Shown here: in pieces, positions 48,901 to 58,175 of the stretch | Layout of the letters: every line of letters begins with the position of its first letter | Numbering within the stretch: position 1 is the first letter of the stretch | NCBI GenBank assembly: GCA_903813345.2 | Contig: CAIIXF020000002.1 | Span: forward strand, 8,701,555-8,765,554 | Origin: Owenia fusiformis | Taxonomy: Eukaryota; Annelida; Polychaeta; Sabellida; Oweniidae | DNA: 64,000 nucleotides | Direction of reading: 5' to 3' | Program-made: the position numbers and the translations under genes | The notes under the pieces: generated by a model | Database searches by the model: none | What the model saw: only the letters and a program-made list of their open reading frames with translations | What the model was told of the DNA's origin: nothing

Positions 48901-51900
48901 GTTCACAGTCATCGCTCTAACAATCCTTAGACTCCTTCCGAAGCTCGGAGACTCGGCCCCGCTGGTTCTCTCGCTGAATAAGTTTTCTGAACAGATTGTA
49001 GCGTACACTGGAGGACAGGGTCCTACGTCTTTGACAGCCGGTTTGGCAAGCGTCTATGGAAAAGGAGTAGCGGGTATTGCCCAGCAGGCAATAAATATCG
49101 ATAAAGCTGGAAACATATCAATGCAGGAGTACCTGATTCAACAAGGGACAAGTGATTTAACAGAGTACAACCGAAGACAAATGATCGCGGCTACATTTGA
49201 CTCCACCAATGCTAGTAGAATCAACCGTACAGCGAAGGCGATCGGACATTTCAACAACCAAGCTTACCACACGCCAGCTATCACCCTCACAGTTTTAGAT
49301 AATGCGCTGCTAAACTACTACACAAACTCTACTAATATGGATATTCAGACAACCAATCACCCATTACCACGAACCGTAACCGAGCAGATTAATGATTCAT
49401 TCGCTGGCGCCTTGATAGGATTCACGATATCCATCTGCGTCATGTTCGGAACTTCATTCCTTGTCAGTACGTTCGTTGTTTTCATCATCAAAGAACGATC
49501 GGTTAAATCCAAGCATATCCAGTTCGCAAGCGGAGTTCACACCATAAACTTTTGGCTCAGTACGTTCTGTTGGGATATCTTCAATTATCTTATCCCCTGC
49601 CTTCTTCTGTTGATCGTTTTTGCTGGATTTGACGTCAAGGCGTACATAGCGGAAACCAATGCTGGATATGTTGTACTTATTTTTCTGCTTTACGGCTGGG
49701 CTATTCTACCTATGATGTACTTGCTGTCGTTTATGTTCGAAGTACCGTCGTCAGGGTTCGTCGCCATGGTGATTTGGAATATATTGTCAGGTAAGATGTA
49801 CCCTTTGCATTCGTTTGACTTCACTTCTTAAAAGAGAGCTTCGTCTTCACTCTTTCAAACTAAAATAAACCTGTGAACTCACCGCGCCAATCAGTGTTCG
49901 TCGGCCAAATTTGACCGACGTTCTATATATGGTCAGTCCTTCTGACGTCGTCGTTGAGCCCGGAATTGACCAATGACACGCACATATTTAATAAGAACGC
50001 ATTTGGAGTATGTTTCTTCAAGCTCGCTGATTGGTGGAAGAAAGGTCAGCGCGTAGGTCAAAAGTGATTTATTACCCAAACTGTCACCGGTACCCGTCGT
50101 GGGGGTGGGGCTACTAAACTGTAATATAGTCTCTACTAGGCAGAGTGTAGTTTAACTAGACTCTGCACGCAGGGTAGGTAAGATGCGGCATGTTGTAAAA
50201 TTTGTTACCATGGTATTGGGTCTAAGCACAAATGAAATTCGAGACTTGTGGGCCTGTAAAACCAACGCATAAAATGATATGTCATTGGGAATTTATTCTT
50301 ATTGCAAAATGATTGCTTGATCCCCTGTAGAGATATACATTTTGCAACATACTCTTGACCAGAACATTTTTTATATGCGCAATAAATGCTTGTGAAGAAA
50401 CATCTCAGACATTATTTGCATTACATCTTTTCAGGTACAGCAACCGTCCTCGCCGTTATCATTCTAAAGATCCCTGCTTTGGAGTCGGTTGACGTCGCAA
50501 ATGTTCTGGAATGGGTGTTTCTTATTCTCCTACCAAACTATGCACTCGGACAGTCACTTATTGATTTCTACGCAAATTATGACGCAAAATCAATTTGCTT
50601 GAATCCTGACTGGAACTTGGACGAACTATGTCCACTTTTGCCTGTAAACGCAACAAACCCGTGCTGTAGAAGTAAGTAAAGTGGGCTGCTTTTTACGTAT
50701 AGTAGATGTTGCGGTGATGCAAGTTTCGAGGTTTTTTTCTTAAAATAATCCTAGATGAGGACTCGCCTATTTCAGTTTTAACTAACCATGCTGTCATATA
50801 TAGGCAGTCTAACGATTGTATCATGAAAAAAACAATATCTGGTTGATTAAATGATACCTACTCTTCTATCCTATTGACGGTCATTGGTAAGCGTTTCCAC
50901 ATCTACAGTATGTTACTTTCCAAAAACCGAACGTTTCCCTCCTTCATATGTATTATTCTTTTTTTTATTAAGATAAATGTGGTAACAACTGTGCAGTATG
51001 GGAGGATAACTACCTCTCGTGGAACGTCCCTGGGATTGGTCGATATATGATCTTCATGGCCGTACAGGGCCTCGTTTTCAGTGCATTGATTTTCCTTATC
51101 GAATCAGATGTTCTAAAATCTTTCTGGTACTCTGCTATGTCATACGGCACTAAACCAGCTGACCAATCAGAATCGCATGTCTCTATAGTTGAACGCCAAA
51201 CCAGCCAATCACATATCCAGGAAGATGATGACGTAGTAAAAGAGCGGGAAAGGGTTTTGAATACATCTATTTCCGACCTGATGCAAACTGATTCATTGAT
51301 TCTGAAAGATTTAAGGAAAAGCTATGGATCGTTTGTAGCGGTAGAAAATACATGTGTCGGAATTCCTCAGGCGGAGACGTTCGGTTTGCTGGGTGTAAAT
51401 GGCGCTGGAAAAACAACAACGTTCAAGATGATGACGGGCGATGAGACGATAACTCGAGGTAACGCATATGTGAATGGCTTCGGAGTGCGGACGAATATCA
51501 AAGAGGTGAGGCTTTACTGTCGTTGATGTTGCTTTTGTGAAATCATGCAACACGTGATTATTTATTATCATTAATTGGTAAACAATTTTCTTCAATGATT
51601 TCTCTTCGAATATCGTGTAATATCTTGGTCATACATGTAGCATTATGCCGGAATTTCTTACCTGGCGTCCAAGAATGTCTCTGTTTGTTAACTGACATAT
51701 TTGAATTATCTATAAAATAGAAATAGGTTTGTTTAGAGATATTGATACCCTAGGCATTTTCGATGTCGAATTTTGCACCAATAGCTGATATTTGCAATCA
51801 GATAAGTCTTATTTAGTCACGTGCCATTATCTGACCAATCACAGTCAATGTGCTGTCTTGTATTTCTCAGGTCCAGCAAAGGCTTGGCTACTGCCCCCAA

Positions 51901-53622
51901 TTCGACGCATTAATCGATCAGATGACAGTTACTGAAACGCTGTTCATGTATGCTAGACTTCGCGGAGTAGTTGAAAATCAAATACCGACTATTGCAAAGG
52001 ACATCATGGACACATTGTTGTTGCAAGATCACGCTAATAAACTTGCCAAAGATTTAAGGTAAATTTTATGTTCAGCCTAATAAATGACAAGATCAGACGC
52101 AACGTTCAAACTTCATATCGTTCCTCCTCTCTGACGTCACTCCTTGAGCGCCATAGGCGTCTTAAATTTCAATTCGTAAAATCCTCAAATGCTATAATTG
52201 TGCTAACATTGAAAATAACTATTTTAACCCTTGTATGAAAATTATTTTTACTTCAGTGGTGGAAACAAAAGGAAGTTAAGTACAGGAATAGCTCTTATAG
52301 GAGACCCACCTATAGTCTTCCTGGACGAGCCAACCACAGGAATGGACCCTGTTGCTAGGCGACTGTTGTGGGACACACTGTCCAAAGTTAGAGAGAGTGG
52401 AAGAACACTTGTACTCACGTCCCATAGGTATGGTTTATCCTTATTACTTTGATATTAACTAATAACTCAAGTGCGAGTACAGGTAGGTAGTTACCAGTTA
52501 TACCAACAGGTGGCTCGTTCGGGTCAGTTAGCATGGCAGGTATAGTAGAAAGTTCCCTTTAACTCAAATTACTCTGTTTTAGTAGTTCAATTTTAATACC
52601 ACCCTTATGTATCTAATAGTTATGCAAATTAAATTAATTTGAATAAATCGAACCAAACATAATAGGTATTTGATGTGGTAGGTAACAAGTTACACGTTTT
52701 AAAAAAACTTGTATGGGAAAATGTAGAAGTATTGTCTCCCATGGATAAGTCCTCGTAATTTCACGAGCAGGTTCACTTAAACATAGGGAGATTAATCTAC
52801 ACGTTTTAAAGAGAACTTGAACGTGTAGATTTGTATACTTCTAGGATTAGTTTAGCAATTCGTAATATTTACTTGCATGAATATTGATTATGATTATTAA
52901 GGTACTGTAAGATCAAAATAGTTGGAATTGGGTCCCTTGAAAGAACAATTGAAAGGTGTAGTACAGTTATCCCTGAGATTTCTGATATTTTACTTTCACG
53001 TAAAAGTTAAACTCCCCAATCAGTACAAATCAAATCCTATTATATATTACATGATATGTAGTTTATCGTCAACCCCCCTTCTATTGTAAAGACTAATCAT
53101 TCAACATATAGGACTCACATGCATGATACTTTTATTTCCAGCATGGAAGAATGTGAGGCACTATGTACGAGAATCGCTATCATGGTGAACGGAGTCTTCA
53201 AATGTCTCGGTAGCCCCCAACATCTTAAGAATAAATTTGGAGAGGGATATACCCTTATGGCTAAAGTAGGTCACACTGAGAGTCATAGCGACTCTACCGC
53301 TGAAGCTTTGATGAATTTCATAGAGGGACGATTCCCGGGAAGCGTATTAAAAGATGAGCACCAGGGCTACGTACATTATCAGATATTAGGCAGTGATGAA
53401 CTAACATGGGCCAGAATTTTTGGTATTATGGAGCGAGCGAAAAAGGATTATAACATTGAAGATTATAGCGTTAGTCAAACGACGTTAGATCAAGTGTTCA
53501 TTAATTTCGCAAGAGCACAAGTCCCTCCGAGAGAGACGGACGTTGGAACTTGTAACAAATGTGGTATGCTGTGCAAGTTCTGCTTTTGCTGCGGATGTTG
53601 CACTGACGCACATAGGGAGTAG
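39748..53622 (+). CDS. ABCA3-like: ABCA3-like lipid-transporter ABC protein (partial gene, 12 exons)
   Basis: Exons 39748-39902, 42534-42689, 42935-43019, 47454-47579, 47738-47987, 48183-48502, 48765-49790, 50435-50671, 50973-51505, 51871-52058, 52257-52427 and 53142-53622 join in frame with GT/AG introns. They encode the later part of NBD1 (Q-loop CPQHD, signature LSGGM, Walker [15 protein letters not shown]-loop TTHFMDEAD), a polar linker, TMD2 with a large extracellular loop, a complete NBD2 (Walker [50 protein letters not shown]) and a C-terminal regulatory domain. ABCA proteins move lipids across membranes; mammalian ABCA3 loads surfactant phospholipids into lamellar bodies. Motifs such as [18 protein letters not shown] and [10 protein letters not shown] place it nearest the ABCA3 group; substrate is not inferable. 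TMD1 and the NBD1 Walker A are absent from the window. Introns 1 and 3 carry a tRNA array and a minisatellite element. Confidence 0.93.
40742..41160 (+). repeat. GC-rich head plus about 160-bp tandem units
   Basis: A GC-rich lead (about 40755-40806, GGGCG/GTCCAGG) precedes two to three diverged units sharing GTCTACAGGTTTCCAGCCAA, TTTTGGGCATTCTGGGTAAA and GGC(A/G)GCCATTTT. The plan is like 2568-3542 and 44047-46408, though the sequence is different. Confidence 0.75.
41161..41206 (-). pseudogene. tRNA-Arg fragment, left edge of array
   Basis: Matches the anticodon and D regions of the array copies (CTGGTTCAGGAGACTGATTC then TTATCCATTA), but both ends are missing. Confidence 0.6.
41237..41308 (-). 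pseudogene. tRNA-Arg pseudogene, decayed type
   Basis: 72 nt. It carries the changes of the decayed type in this array: the B box reads GGTTGAGTCTTAG instead of GGTTCGAGTCCCAG, and the D arm is changed. A CCT anticodon is still visible, but the internal promoter is lost. Confidence 0.8.
41408..41480 (-). tRNA. tRNA-Arg(CCT), intact copy 1
   Basis: 73 nt with acceptor GCCCCTG/CAGGGGT (a G-T first pair, as in other eukaryotic tRNA-Arg(CCT)). A box GTGGCCTAATGGATAAGG, anticodon loop CTCCTAA, T arm CTGGGTTCGAGTCCCAG. A TTTT run follows on the minus strand within about 20 nt. It lies antisense in an ABCA intron. Confidence 0.95.
41563..41634 (-). pseudogene. tRNA-Arg pseudogene, decayed type
   Basis: Same decayed type as 41237 and 41905: ruined B box and altered D arm, plus further point changes (CCATTGTGCC for CCATTAGGCC on the plus strand). 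Confidence 0.85.
41735..41807 (-). tRNA. tRNA-Arg(CCT), intact copy 2
   Basis: Identical to the copy at 41408-41480, with intact A and B boxes and CCT anticodon. Confidence 0.95.
41905..41976 (-). pseudogene. tRNA-Arg pseudogene, anticodon altered
   Basis: Decayed type. A further change makes the anticodon loop CTACTGA, so the anticodon would be ACT. The ruined B box makes transcription unlikely. Confidence 0.85.
42076..42148 (-). tRNA. tRNA-Arg(CCT), intact copy 3
   Basis: Identical to the copies at 41408 and 41735. All cloverleaf and promoter elements are kept. Confidence 0.95.
42213..42279 (-). pseudogene. tRNA-Arg pseudogene, 3' end truncated
   Basis: Keeps the CCT anticodon and a good A box, but the 3' acceptor strand is lost and the B box is changed. 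It seems to mix an intact-type 5' half with a decayed-type 3' half, as if by recombination. Confidence 0.75.
42380..42411 (-). pseudogene. tRNA-Arg remnant, right edge of array
   Basis: Only the 3' acceptor/T-arm part (ACCCCTGCTGGGA) and the flank GAGCTTCCAT survive, joined by an internal deletion. Confidence 0.6.
42534..42689 (+). CDS. ABCA exon b: NBD1 signature motif
   Basis: Acceptor CCCCTTTTCAG, donor AAA/GTAAGT, phase 0 at both ends. Encodes [19 protein letters not shown] through [25 protein letters not shown] is the ABC signature of NBD1. Confidence 0.95.
42935..43019 (+). CDS. ABCA exon c: NBD1 Walker B and D-loop
   Basis: Acceptor TCACTCTTAG, donor AGAAG/GTATGC, phase 0 to phase 1. 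Encodes [17 protein letters not shown], with the Walker B Asp and the catalytic Glu both intact. Confidence 0.95.
44047..46408 (+). mobile_element. Hairpin-headed element with a minisatellite core
   Basis: Ends are inverted: ATGTCACCACC at the left and GGTGGTGACAT at the right (46398-46408). The left end is also a hairpin, TATGTCACCACC-AAAA-GTGGTGACATA. A GC-rich stretch (about 44097-44130, GGCGTCCGGCGG) follows, then the tandem core. There is no coding frame. A decayed solo head lies at 53652-53690. The plan resembles non-autonomous elements with tandem cores known in molluscs, but the family is unproven. Confidence 0.75.
44210..46385 (+). repeat. Minisatellite, about 15 units of 134-170 bp
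   Basis: Each unit contains AAATCATCTACATGTTCTCA, GAAATTCAAATCTGAC, one or two GATTTGAC(A/T)T blocks, then TTTGACCTTCAATGACCTTC, TCAAGGTCAAAAAAGGTC and AACTTGCTTCAAATTGAC. Most units thus carry two TGACCT and two AGGTCA half-sites, plus one near-match. The tracts of A and T and the number of GATTTGAC blocks vary between units. Confidence 0.95.
47454..47579 (+). CDS. ABCA exon d: NBD1 H-loop
   Basis: Acceptor GCCTCTCCAG, donor TATG/GTAAGG, phase 1 at both ends. Encodes [20 protein letters not shown] and [20 protein letters not shown] carries the switch His. Confidence 0.95.
47738..47987 (+). CDS. ABCA exon e: end of NBD1 and regulatory segment
   Basis: Acceptor GTCTTTGTAG, donor AA/GTAAGT, phase 1 to 2. 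Encodes [26 protein letters not shown] and [15 protein letters not shown], the conserved R1-like domain after NBD1. Confidence 0.95.
48183..48502 (+). CDS. ABCA exon f: linker between NBD1 and TMD2
   Basis: Acceptor TTTCTTTCTAG, donor AAAG/GTAAAT, phase 2 to 1. Begins VGENANEG, then a low-complexity Asn-, Gly- and Asp-rich linker of about 100 residues ([20 protein letters not shown]). This linker is weakly conserved in the family. Confidence 0.92.
48765..49790 (+). CDS. ABCA exon g: TMD2 first span, extracellular loop, spans 2-4
   Basis: Acceptor TTTTGTTTACAG; a second AG seven bases later would break the phase. Donor TCAG/GTAAGA; phase 1 at both ends. Starts [18 protein letters not shown], has one span ([19 protein letters not shown]), an extracellular domain of about 180 residues with NNQAYHTPA, then further spans. 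The [16 protein letters not shown] turn typical of ABCA lies in between. This is the largest exon (1026 bp). Confidence 0.95.
49799..49848. repeat. Minimal copy of the 2568-3542 element, 8 bp past a splice donor
   Basis: Joins the left end of that element (TACCCTTTGCATTCGTTTGACTTC-like, 49799-49822) nearly directly to its right end (AAAAGAGAGCTTCGTCTTC, 49830-49848), without the tandem core. It begins eight bases into the intron after exon g. Confidence 0.75.
50435..50671 (+). CDS. ABCA exon h: TMD2 later spans
   Basis: Acceptor CATCTTTTCAG, donor AGAA/GTAAGT, phase 1 at both ends. Encodes two hydrophobic stretches ([15 protein letters not shown] and [16 protein letters not shown]) and a Cys-containing loop ending NATNPCCR. 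Confidence 0.93.
50973..51505 (+). CDS. ABCA exon i: last TMD2 span and NBD2 Walker A
   Basis: Acceptor TTTTTATTAAG, donor GAG/GTGAGG, phase 1 to 0. Encodes [18 protein letters not shown], the final span, a polar linker, [20 protein letters not shown], and the Walker [11 protein letters not shown] (51392-51421). Confidence 0.95.
51871..52058 (+). CDS. ABCA exon j: NBD2 Q-loop
   Basis: Acceptor TATTTCTCAG, donor TTAAG/GTAAAT, phase 0 to 2. Encodes [20 protein letters not shown] and the helical region leading to the signature. Confidence 0.95.
52257..52427 (+). CDS. ABCA exon k: NBD2 signature, Walker B, start of H-loop
   Basis: Acceptor TTTTTACTTCAG, donor CATAG/GTATGG, phase 2 at both ends. 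Completes [12 protein letters not shown] and encodes [17 protein letters not shown] and LVLTSHS. Confidence 0.95.
53142..53622 (+). CDS. ABCA exon l: C-terminal domain and stop
   Basis: Acceptor TTTATTTCCAG. Encodes [17 protein letters not shown], the conserved [11 protein letters not shown] and [17 protein letters not shown] regions, and an unusual tail with eight Cys in 17 residues ([17 protein letters not shown]) before TDAHRE. Stop TAG at 53620-53622. Confidence 0.95.
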
Positions 53623-53651
53623 AAAACCAGTGAAATGGACTAAGGGCTTTT

Positions 53652-53690
53652 TATGTCACCGCCAAGTCAGTGGTGAAATATTGTTTAGCT
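53652..53690 (+). repeat. Solo decayed head of the 44047 element
   Basis: TATGTCACCGCC...GTGGTGAAATATTGTT lines up with the hairpin head TATGTCACCACC..GTGGTGACATATTGTT of the intron-3 element. It lies about 30 bp after the ABCA stop, probably in the 3' UTR. No tandem core is present. Confidence 0.65.
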
Positions 53691-53946
53691 ACTGTAACAG
53701 TTTCAGATTGTGATCCATGTCGATGATTAGCGGTTTGTGTCATTTTGTAACATTATCACTTGCATTAAATCTGTAGTTTCAGTTTTGAGCTCTACTTTTA
53801 ATACATTTGCTAACTAATGTTTTGAACGAAGGCATTTAGGAGGACATGTATACGTATTCACCAAGTTAAATCCCGATTCATCAAGAAGTTGACCGAACCT
53901 CAGACAGTAGAATGTAGCGATTGGTCGAGGAAAGCGATGTTGATCA

Positions 53947-53952
53947 AATAAA
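53947..53952 (+). promoter_or_regulatory. Candidate polyadenylation signal of ABCA
   Basis: AATAAA about 325 bp after the stop codon. It is the first perfect signal seen downstream. Cleavage site not determined. Confidence 0.45.
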
Positions 53953-54086
53953 GGAATATTGCAAAAATGAAATTTATTGAAATATATATCAAAACGTAAT
54001 ATATACAATGTATGTATGGCAAAGTATGTATATATTAATTTAAAGTTGTAATATATTTATACATGATACATTCCAAATATATACTG

Positions 54087-54258
54087 GCCTCAGTCACATT
54101 TGATCTACCGTAACCGTACGGCGGCCAATGGCTTCCCAAAATTGAGAGATATTTGTAGCATAAAATATAGGGATAGGCAGAACGATGTCGATTTTCTATA
54201 TCAACATTGTGAATCTACGGCCGCCGTACGCCCGCCGTTGTCAAATGTGACCGAAGCT
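54087..54258. mobile_element. Possible MITE with TCACATTTG ends
   Basis: CAGTCACATTTGAT near the left and TCAAATGTGACCG near the right are inverted, with a further pair CCGTACGGCGGCC / GGCCGCCGTACG inside. The ends resemble those of the 21902-22041 MITE (GGTCACATTTG). No clear target duplication. Confidence 0.55.
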
Positions 54259-54539
54259 TTAAACTCTACACAACAATCTTATTGTTTTTACTGTTATCGA
54301 GTTTGAATCACCAAAATCTGTGATTCAGTGTTTTAGACCCCCATATTTGACACAAATTAAAACGATTCTAATATGATAAACATACAAGAATCACAACTAT
54401 TTACATTGATGAATTTTAACGGTCATACATTCTCCAATATCAGTTGCGGATCCAGATATGAACAAGGGAGAGGGGGGGGGCAAATTTTGAGTTTGGAAAA
54501 AAATTGAAAAATTAAGGCCCATTTTTGATACAATGGCCC

Positions 54540-54555
54540 AAAAAGGCCAAATTAT
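54540..54555. repeat. Target-site duplication of minus-strand LINE (3' side)
   Basis: AAAAAGGCCAAATTAT, repeated exactly at 55458-55473. Confidence 0.9.
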
Positions 54556-55457
54556 TATTATTTTATTTTATATTTTTTATTCCAAAATAATAGAAAGTAC
54601 AGTTTTCCCCAAAGAATGGATAGTGGGGTTACAAATAAAGGTTTGCCTAAGACGGCGGCATGAACACCTTATTCTTTTAATTTTTGTATATATGATTTAA
54701 TATTTTTAATTTCATAGGTTGACTTTTCATAAATACATAGGTGTGCGATTGAATAATATAATGTGTTCCTCCATAATCTTGGACAATTTTTTTCTTTGCT
54801 AATGAGCCATGATTTATAGCTGTTATATGCAAATGTTGATATTATAAGATCAATGACATTTTTATGACTTCTTTTAAAAATAATATTATTGCCAATAACA
54901 ATATTTTTCCATGAAATTTTAATTTTTAATTTTGAAGAAATATAGATCCACAAGTCTTTTATTTGATTGCACTCTAAAATAATGCGTTTTAAATTATTTT
55001 CAACTTTACAAAAATTGCAAATTTTCGAATCTGCTTTTTTCCACTAAAAAAGATCTATGGAAGATGGAAGAACATTATGAAATAATTTGAAGTTAAAGTA
55101 AGCTACCTTTTTATCAACAATTGCTATAATCTTGTTATTAAAATACATTTTCCAATTTATGTGAAATTTAAAATCAATCTTCCATTTATCTTTGGTGTAC
55201 ATCCTTTCTTTATTATGATATTCCAGGATATTATAGAAAAACTTAGATTTTTGATCTTTGAAGAATACTTTTTCATTATTATTGTAAAAAAATTGTCCTT
55301 TCATAATTTTTACAAACTTAGCAATTTTAGGTTTCATTATTTTTTCGAAAGGTTGCAGTATTTTCCTCGCTAAAGATATTTCTGAAATCCAGTTTCTCTT
55401 GTCTTTTAATTTTTCTAAAATGTGTTCTTCTTTAAGTAAATTGCCATTCACATCTAT
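54556..55457 (-). mobile_element. 5'-truncated LINE, minus strand
   Basis: An A-rich 3' tail (AATAAAAAATATAAAATAAA on the minus strand) lies next to the left duplication, and the truncated 5' end starts at 55457 inside a coding frame. The 16-bp duplication at 54540 and 55458 proves insertion. The LINE interrupts a MITE. Its protein differs from the LINE at 361-1385. Confidence 0.9.
54669..55457 (-). pseudogene. LINE ORF2 C-terminal region with zinc-binding motif
   Basis: The minus-strand frame is open from the truncation point to a stop after QKLKE at about 54669, save for one TAG near 55041. It contains KVAYFNFKLFHNVLPSSIDL, then W...CNFCKVENNLKRIILEC, then KDLWIYISSK, the layout of the zinc-binding region at the C-terminus of many LINE RT proteins. 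It is very Lys/Ile-rich. Catalytic RT is absent. Confidence 0.82.
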
Positions 55458-55473
55458 AAAAAGGCCAAATTAT
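55458..55473. repeat. Target-site duplication of minus-strand LINE (5' side)
   Basis: Exact copy of 54540-54555. Confidence 0.9.
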
Positions 55474-55588
55474 GCCCAAAGACCCAACAAAATTTTGGAG
55501 CCCAAAAACTAAAAAAAAATTGCTTGATTGTTTTACAAGTGATCCAATATAAGAGTTAAAGGTTTACAAACTCTTGAAGGTGAATGTA

Positions 55589-56190
55589 CAGGGTGTCAAA
55601 AAACAACGGCACCCCCCTCTACAGCAAAAAGTCCCGAATGTTCCATATTGTGTCATACATCAATTGAAAGATACTTTAATTCTGGAGTTACTCCTCAAAT
55701 TTCATTTAATAAAACTTTATATTAAAAAAGCTACATTGTTTTTAAGTTTGCTACTTTGGTACTTTATTTGCTGCTCTGTTACTGGTTAAAGGTCAAATCT
55801 TCAGAAAGTGGAATATGAAAGAATTAGCTCAGATTTCAACTGCACTGAACATATGGGTTCAGTTCTGAAAAACAGGGTATAGGAACTGATGGACGAAGAG
55901 CCTCTTTAAAAAAGATACAGTGGGGATGTATTTCTGAAGAATTTGAGGAAAGTGCTTAGAGGATTATGCAATGCTACACATTTATCTGAATTTTCATTGA
56001 AATCATATCCGTCCAGATAAGCTGCTGTTTGAGCAGCAACTGGTGGTCATACCAACTACTAAGAATCAGCTGCAAGTCTGTAAAATTATATGATATAAAG
56101 CTGAAATTTCTCAGGTAACTCCAGAATTAAATTGTCTCTAAAATGAGATACGACACACCATGTAATATTAAGTACTTTTTGCTGTAGAGG
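55589..56190. mobile_element. Palindromic Tc1/mariner-like element, right end lost
   Basis: Starts CAGGGTGTCAAAAAACAACG after a TA. Inner arms are inverted: CCCTCTACAGCAAAAAGT (about 55615) against ACTTTTTGCTGTAGAGGG (about 56173), and GGAGTTACTCC against GGTAACTCC further in. The last 25 bp or so expected at the right end are missing, and a different MITE starts at 56191. Confidence 0.75.
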
Positions 56191-56344
56191 GGCGAATCCA
56201 GAAGCTAACAAGGGGGTGGGGCAAATTTTGAATCAGACGAAAAAAAGTTTGGGCCCCTAAAACCAAATGGGCCCTTAAAATTGTTTTGGCAATATAAAAT
56301 ATCTGGGCCAACAAATGGGCAGGGGGTATGCCCTTGGATTCGCC
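56191..56344. mobile_element. GGCGAATCC MITE
   Basis: 154 bp between GGCGAATCCA and its inverse TGGATTCGCC, with a CAAGGG...CCCTTG extension and GGGCCC blocks inside. No open frame. Relatives lie at 1511 and at 54448-55520. Confidence 0.78.
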
Positions 56345-58116
56345 AATGTACTACTGTACAGTATTCCATGACAAAGTGAGTGTTGACTTTTTATTTCCTA
56401 CGTGGATCATATTCTATTTTTAGTTTAAAAGCAAATGTCAAACTGACTCTTAATAAGTTTAACAGGAAGTGCATTAAAGTGACACGTACATACAACTATG
56501 ATTTCTTTGGAAATAATCTTTGAATAGTTGTAGGAACCCGCACTTAAAGCACAGCAAACATTCGGCCCCAATATTTTATAGAATATCGATAAATAGCATT
56601 CTATTTTAAAATTTACCAAACTTCAAAGCATTTCAAGATCGCTTTGCAAACTTAAGGATTCTATGATCATGACAAGTTGAAGACTCTTAAACTGCATTTC
56701 TGCAAAAAATGCCAAACTCTTCAGGAAGAGTGTTTGAGAACTTTTATTTATCTTACGAGAAAGTTCGACCTCTATTGAAAGGAATACATTCAATTTCGAA
56801 TTTGTATTTTTTTCGATTAATCTTAACAATTGCTTAGACTTTTTAACAACTTCGACCGACAATGGCATGTGTTTCCTTTTGGTTGTCATACATAAAAAAT
56901 ATAAGGAGTTTTGCTTTGAATCAAAATATTTGTATCAAAATATCTGAATCAGAGACATGGACTTCTTCACGATACTCCAAAGAAGGATTTAGACTAATAT
57001 TACGGTAGCATGTTTAGAAAAACTATTATAAGTGAAATTAGAATTTCAACGGTGTTTATTCAAACAATAACTGGTGTTTTTGGATCAAATTAGACAAACA
57101 AAGCGAACAATAAACATAACAAGTACTGGTTTGAGATTTCCTATTTGTTATACAGCGTATTGATAAATATTGGCGTTTGAGATATACCACAGGTTTAAAT
57201 AAAAGCAGGTTCTTAAACTTAATGATCAATTCTCTAAAGCCCGTAGCACTATGGACGTTGCCACAAAAACAACCTTCTCTACGGATATAACATAGAGGCG
57301 AACCCATTAAGAATCCATTCAAGCAAAATTTAAAATAATTAGCTACTGATTTATTAAATGAATGGGATATTTTCATATTTTAAAAGCTCCAGATGACAAC
57401 GTAAGTACACATTTAATTGAATTAAATCAAATTACATAATGACAAAACCATGCAAATTGGTCATGAAAACAATGAACTGTAGCGAAGTGTTTATATGATG
57501 TTAACAAAATCACATTTCTGGCTTGAGTACACCCTGGATTCATGAAATCAGAGACATATAAAACACAATATTGTCACTAATGATATTTTTGAATTAGATG
57601 TTGATAAGTCAATAAACTTTCTGAATGACAACCACATGTAGTGTAATTGTTAGGTTATTAAGTTCCAGAAGTAACTCATATCTTATCATAAACAAAAGAC
57701 TACTAGTGTATGTTCATATAAACATAGATAACATTGTCTAGTTCACAACTCGAAAGCGAGAATAAATGTAGAGATATCTTAAAATAATCTACTTTTGCAG
57801 ATAAACTCTAAAATATCCTCGTAATTCGAAATGGGATTCATGCCTTCCCGGGAATAATAATTTCAAGGGGCTAGAAGCACTTCAACAACTTCGCGGAGAG
57901 TATGACGTTACCATAGCAACGTGGAACAACAACAATGACAACAGTTGCAACGGGGCCACATGGCTGGAAACAGTTGAGGGAACTAACCCTTGTTCATTCG
58001 TTCGTATATAATGGTAAGAATTAGAAACTTAATGGTTCATTATATTCATTTTGGAGAAGATCTTAAAAACGTGTGATTTTATCAACATCTTTTAATGTAA
58101 ACGGGATATGAATGTA
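56345..58116. other. No gene recognised
   Basis: AT-rich sequence; the small minus-strand open frames have no recognisable motifs. Confidence 0.4.
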
Positions 58117-58175
58117 CAAGGAGTGAGCAATAAGTAATGAACGTTTTTCTCCACAGATGCTTCTTGTACTAACCC
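58117..58175 (+). repeat. Solo inverted end of the mariner at 17693
   Basis: CAAGGAGTGAGCAATAAGTA, then ATGAACGTTTTTCTCCACAG and ATGCTT, matches the left end of the mariner (CGAGGGGTGATCAATAAGTA...ATGGACGC...ACGGATGCTT) with scattered differences. No partner end is seen nearby. Confidence 0.7.

Larger units (their letters stand above)
54448..55520. mobile_element. GGATCC-type MITE split by a LINE
   Basis: The parts before 54540 and after 55473 join across a LINE insertion into a sequence like 56191-56344 and 1511-1625: GCGGATCCAG, G-run, CAAATTTTGAG, GGCCC/GGGCC blocks. The right end of the MITE is not clear. Confidence 0.6.
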
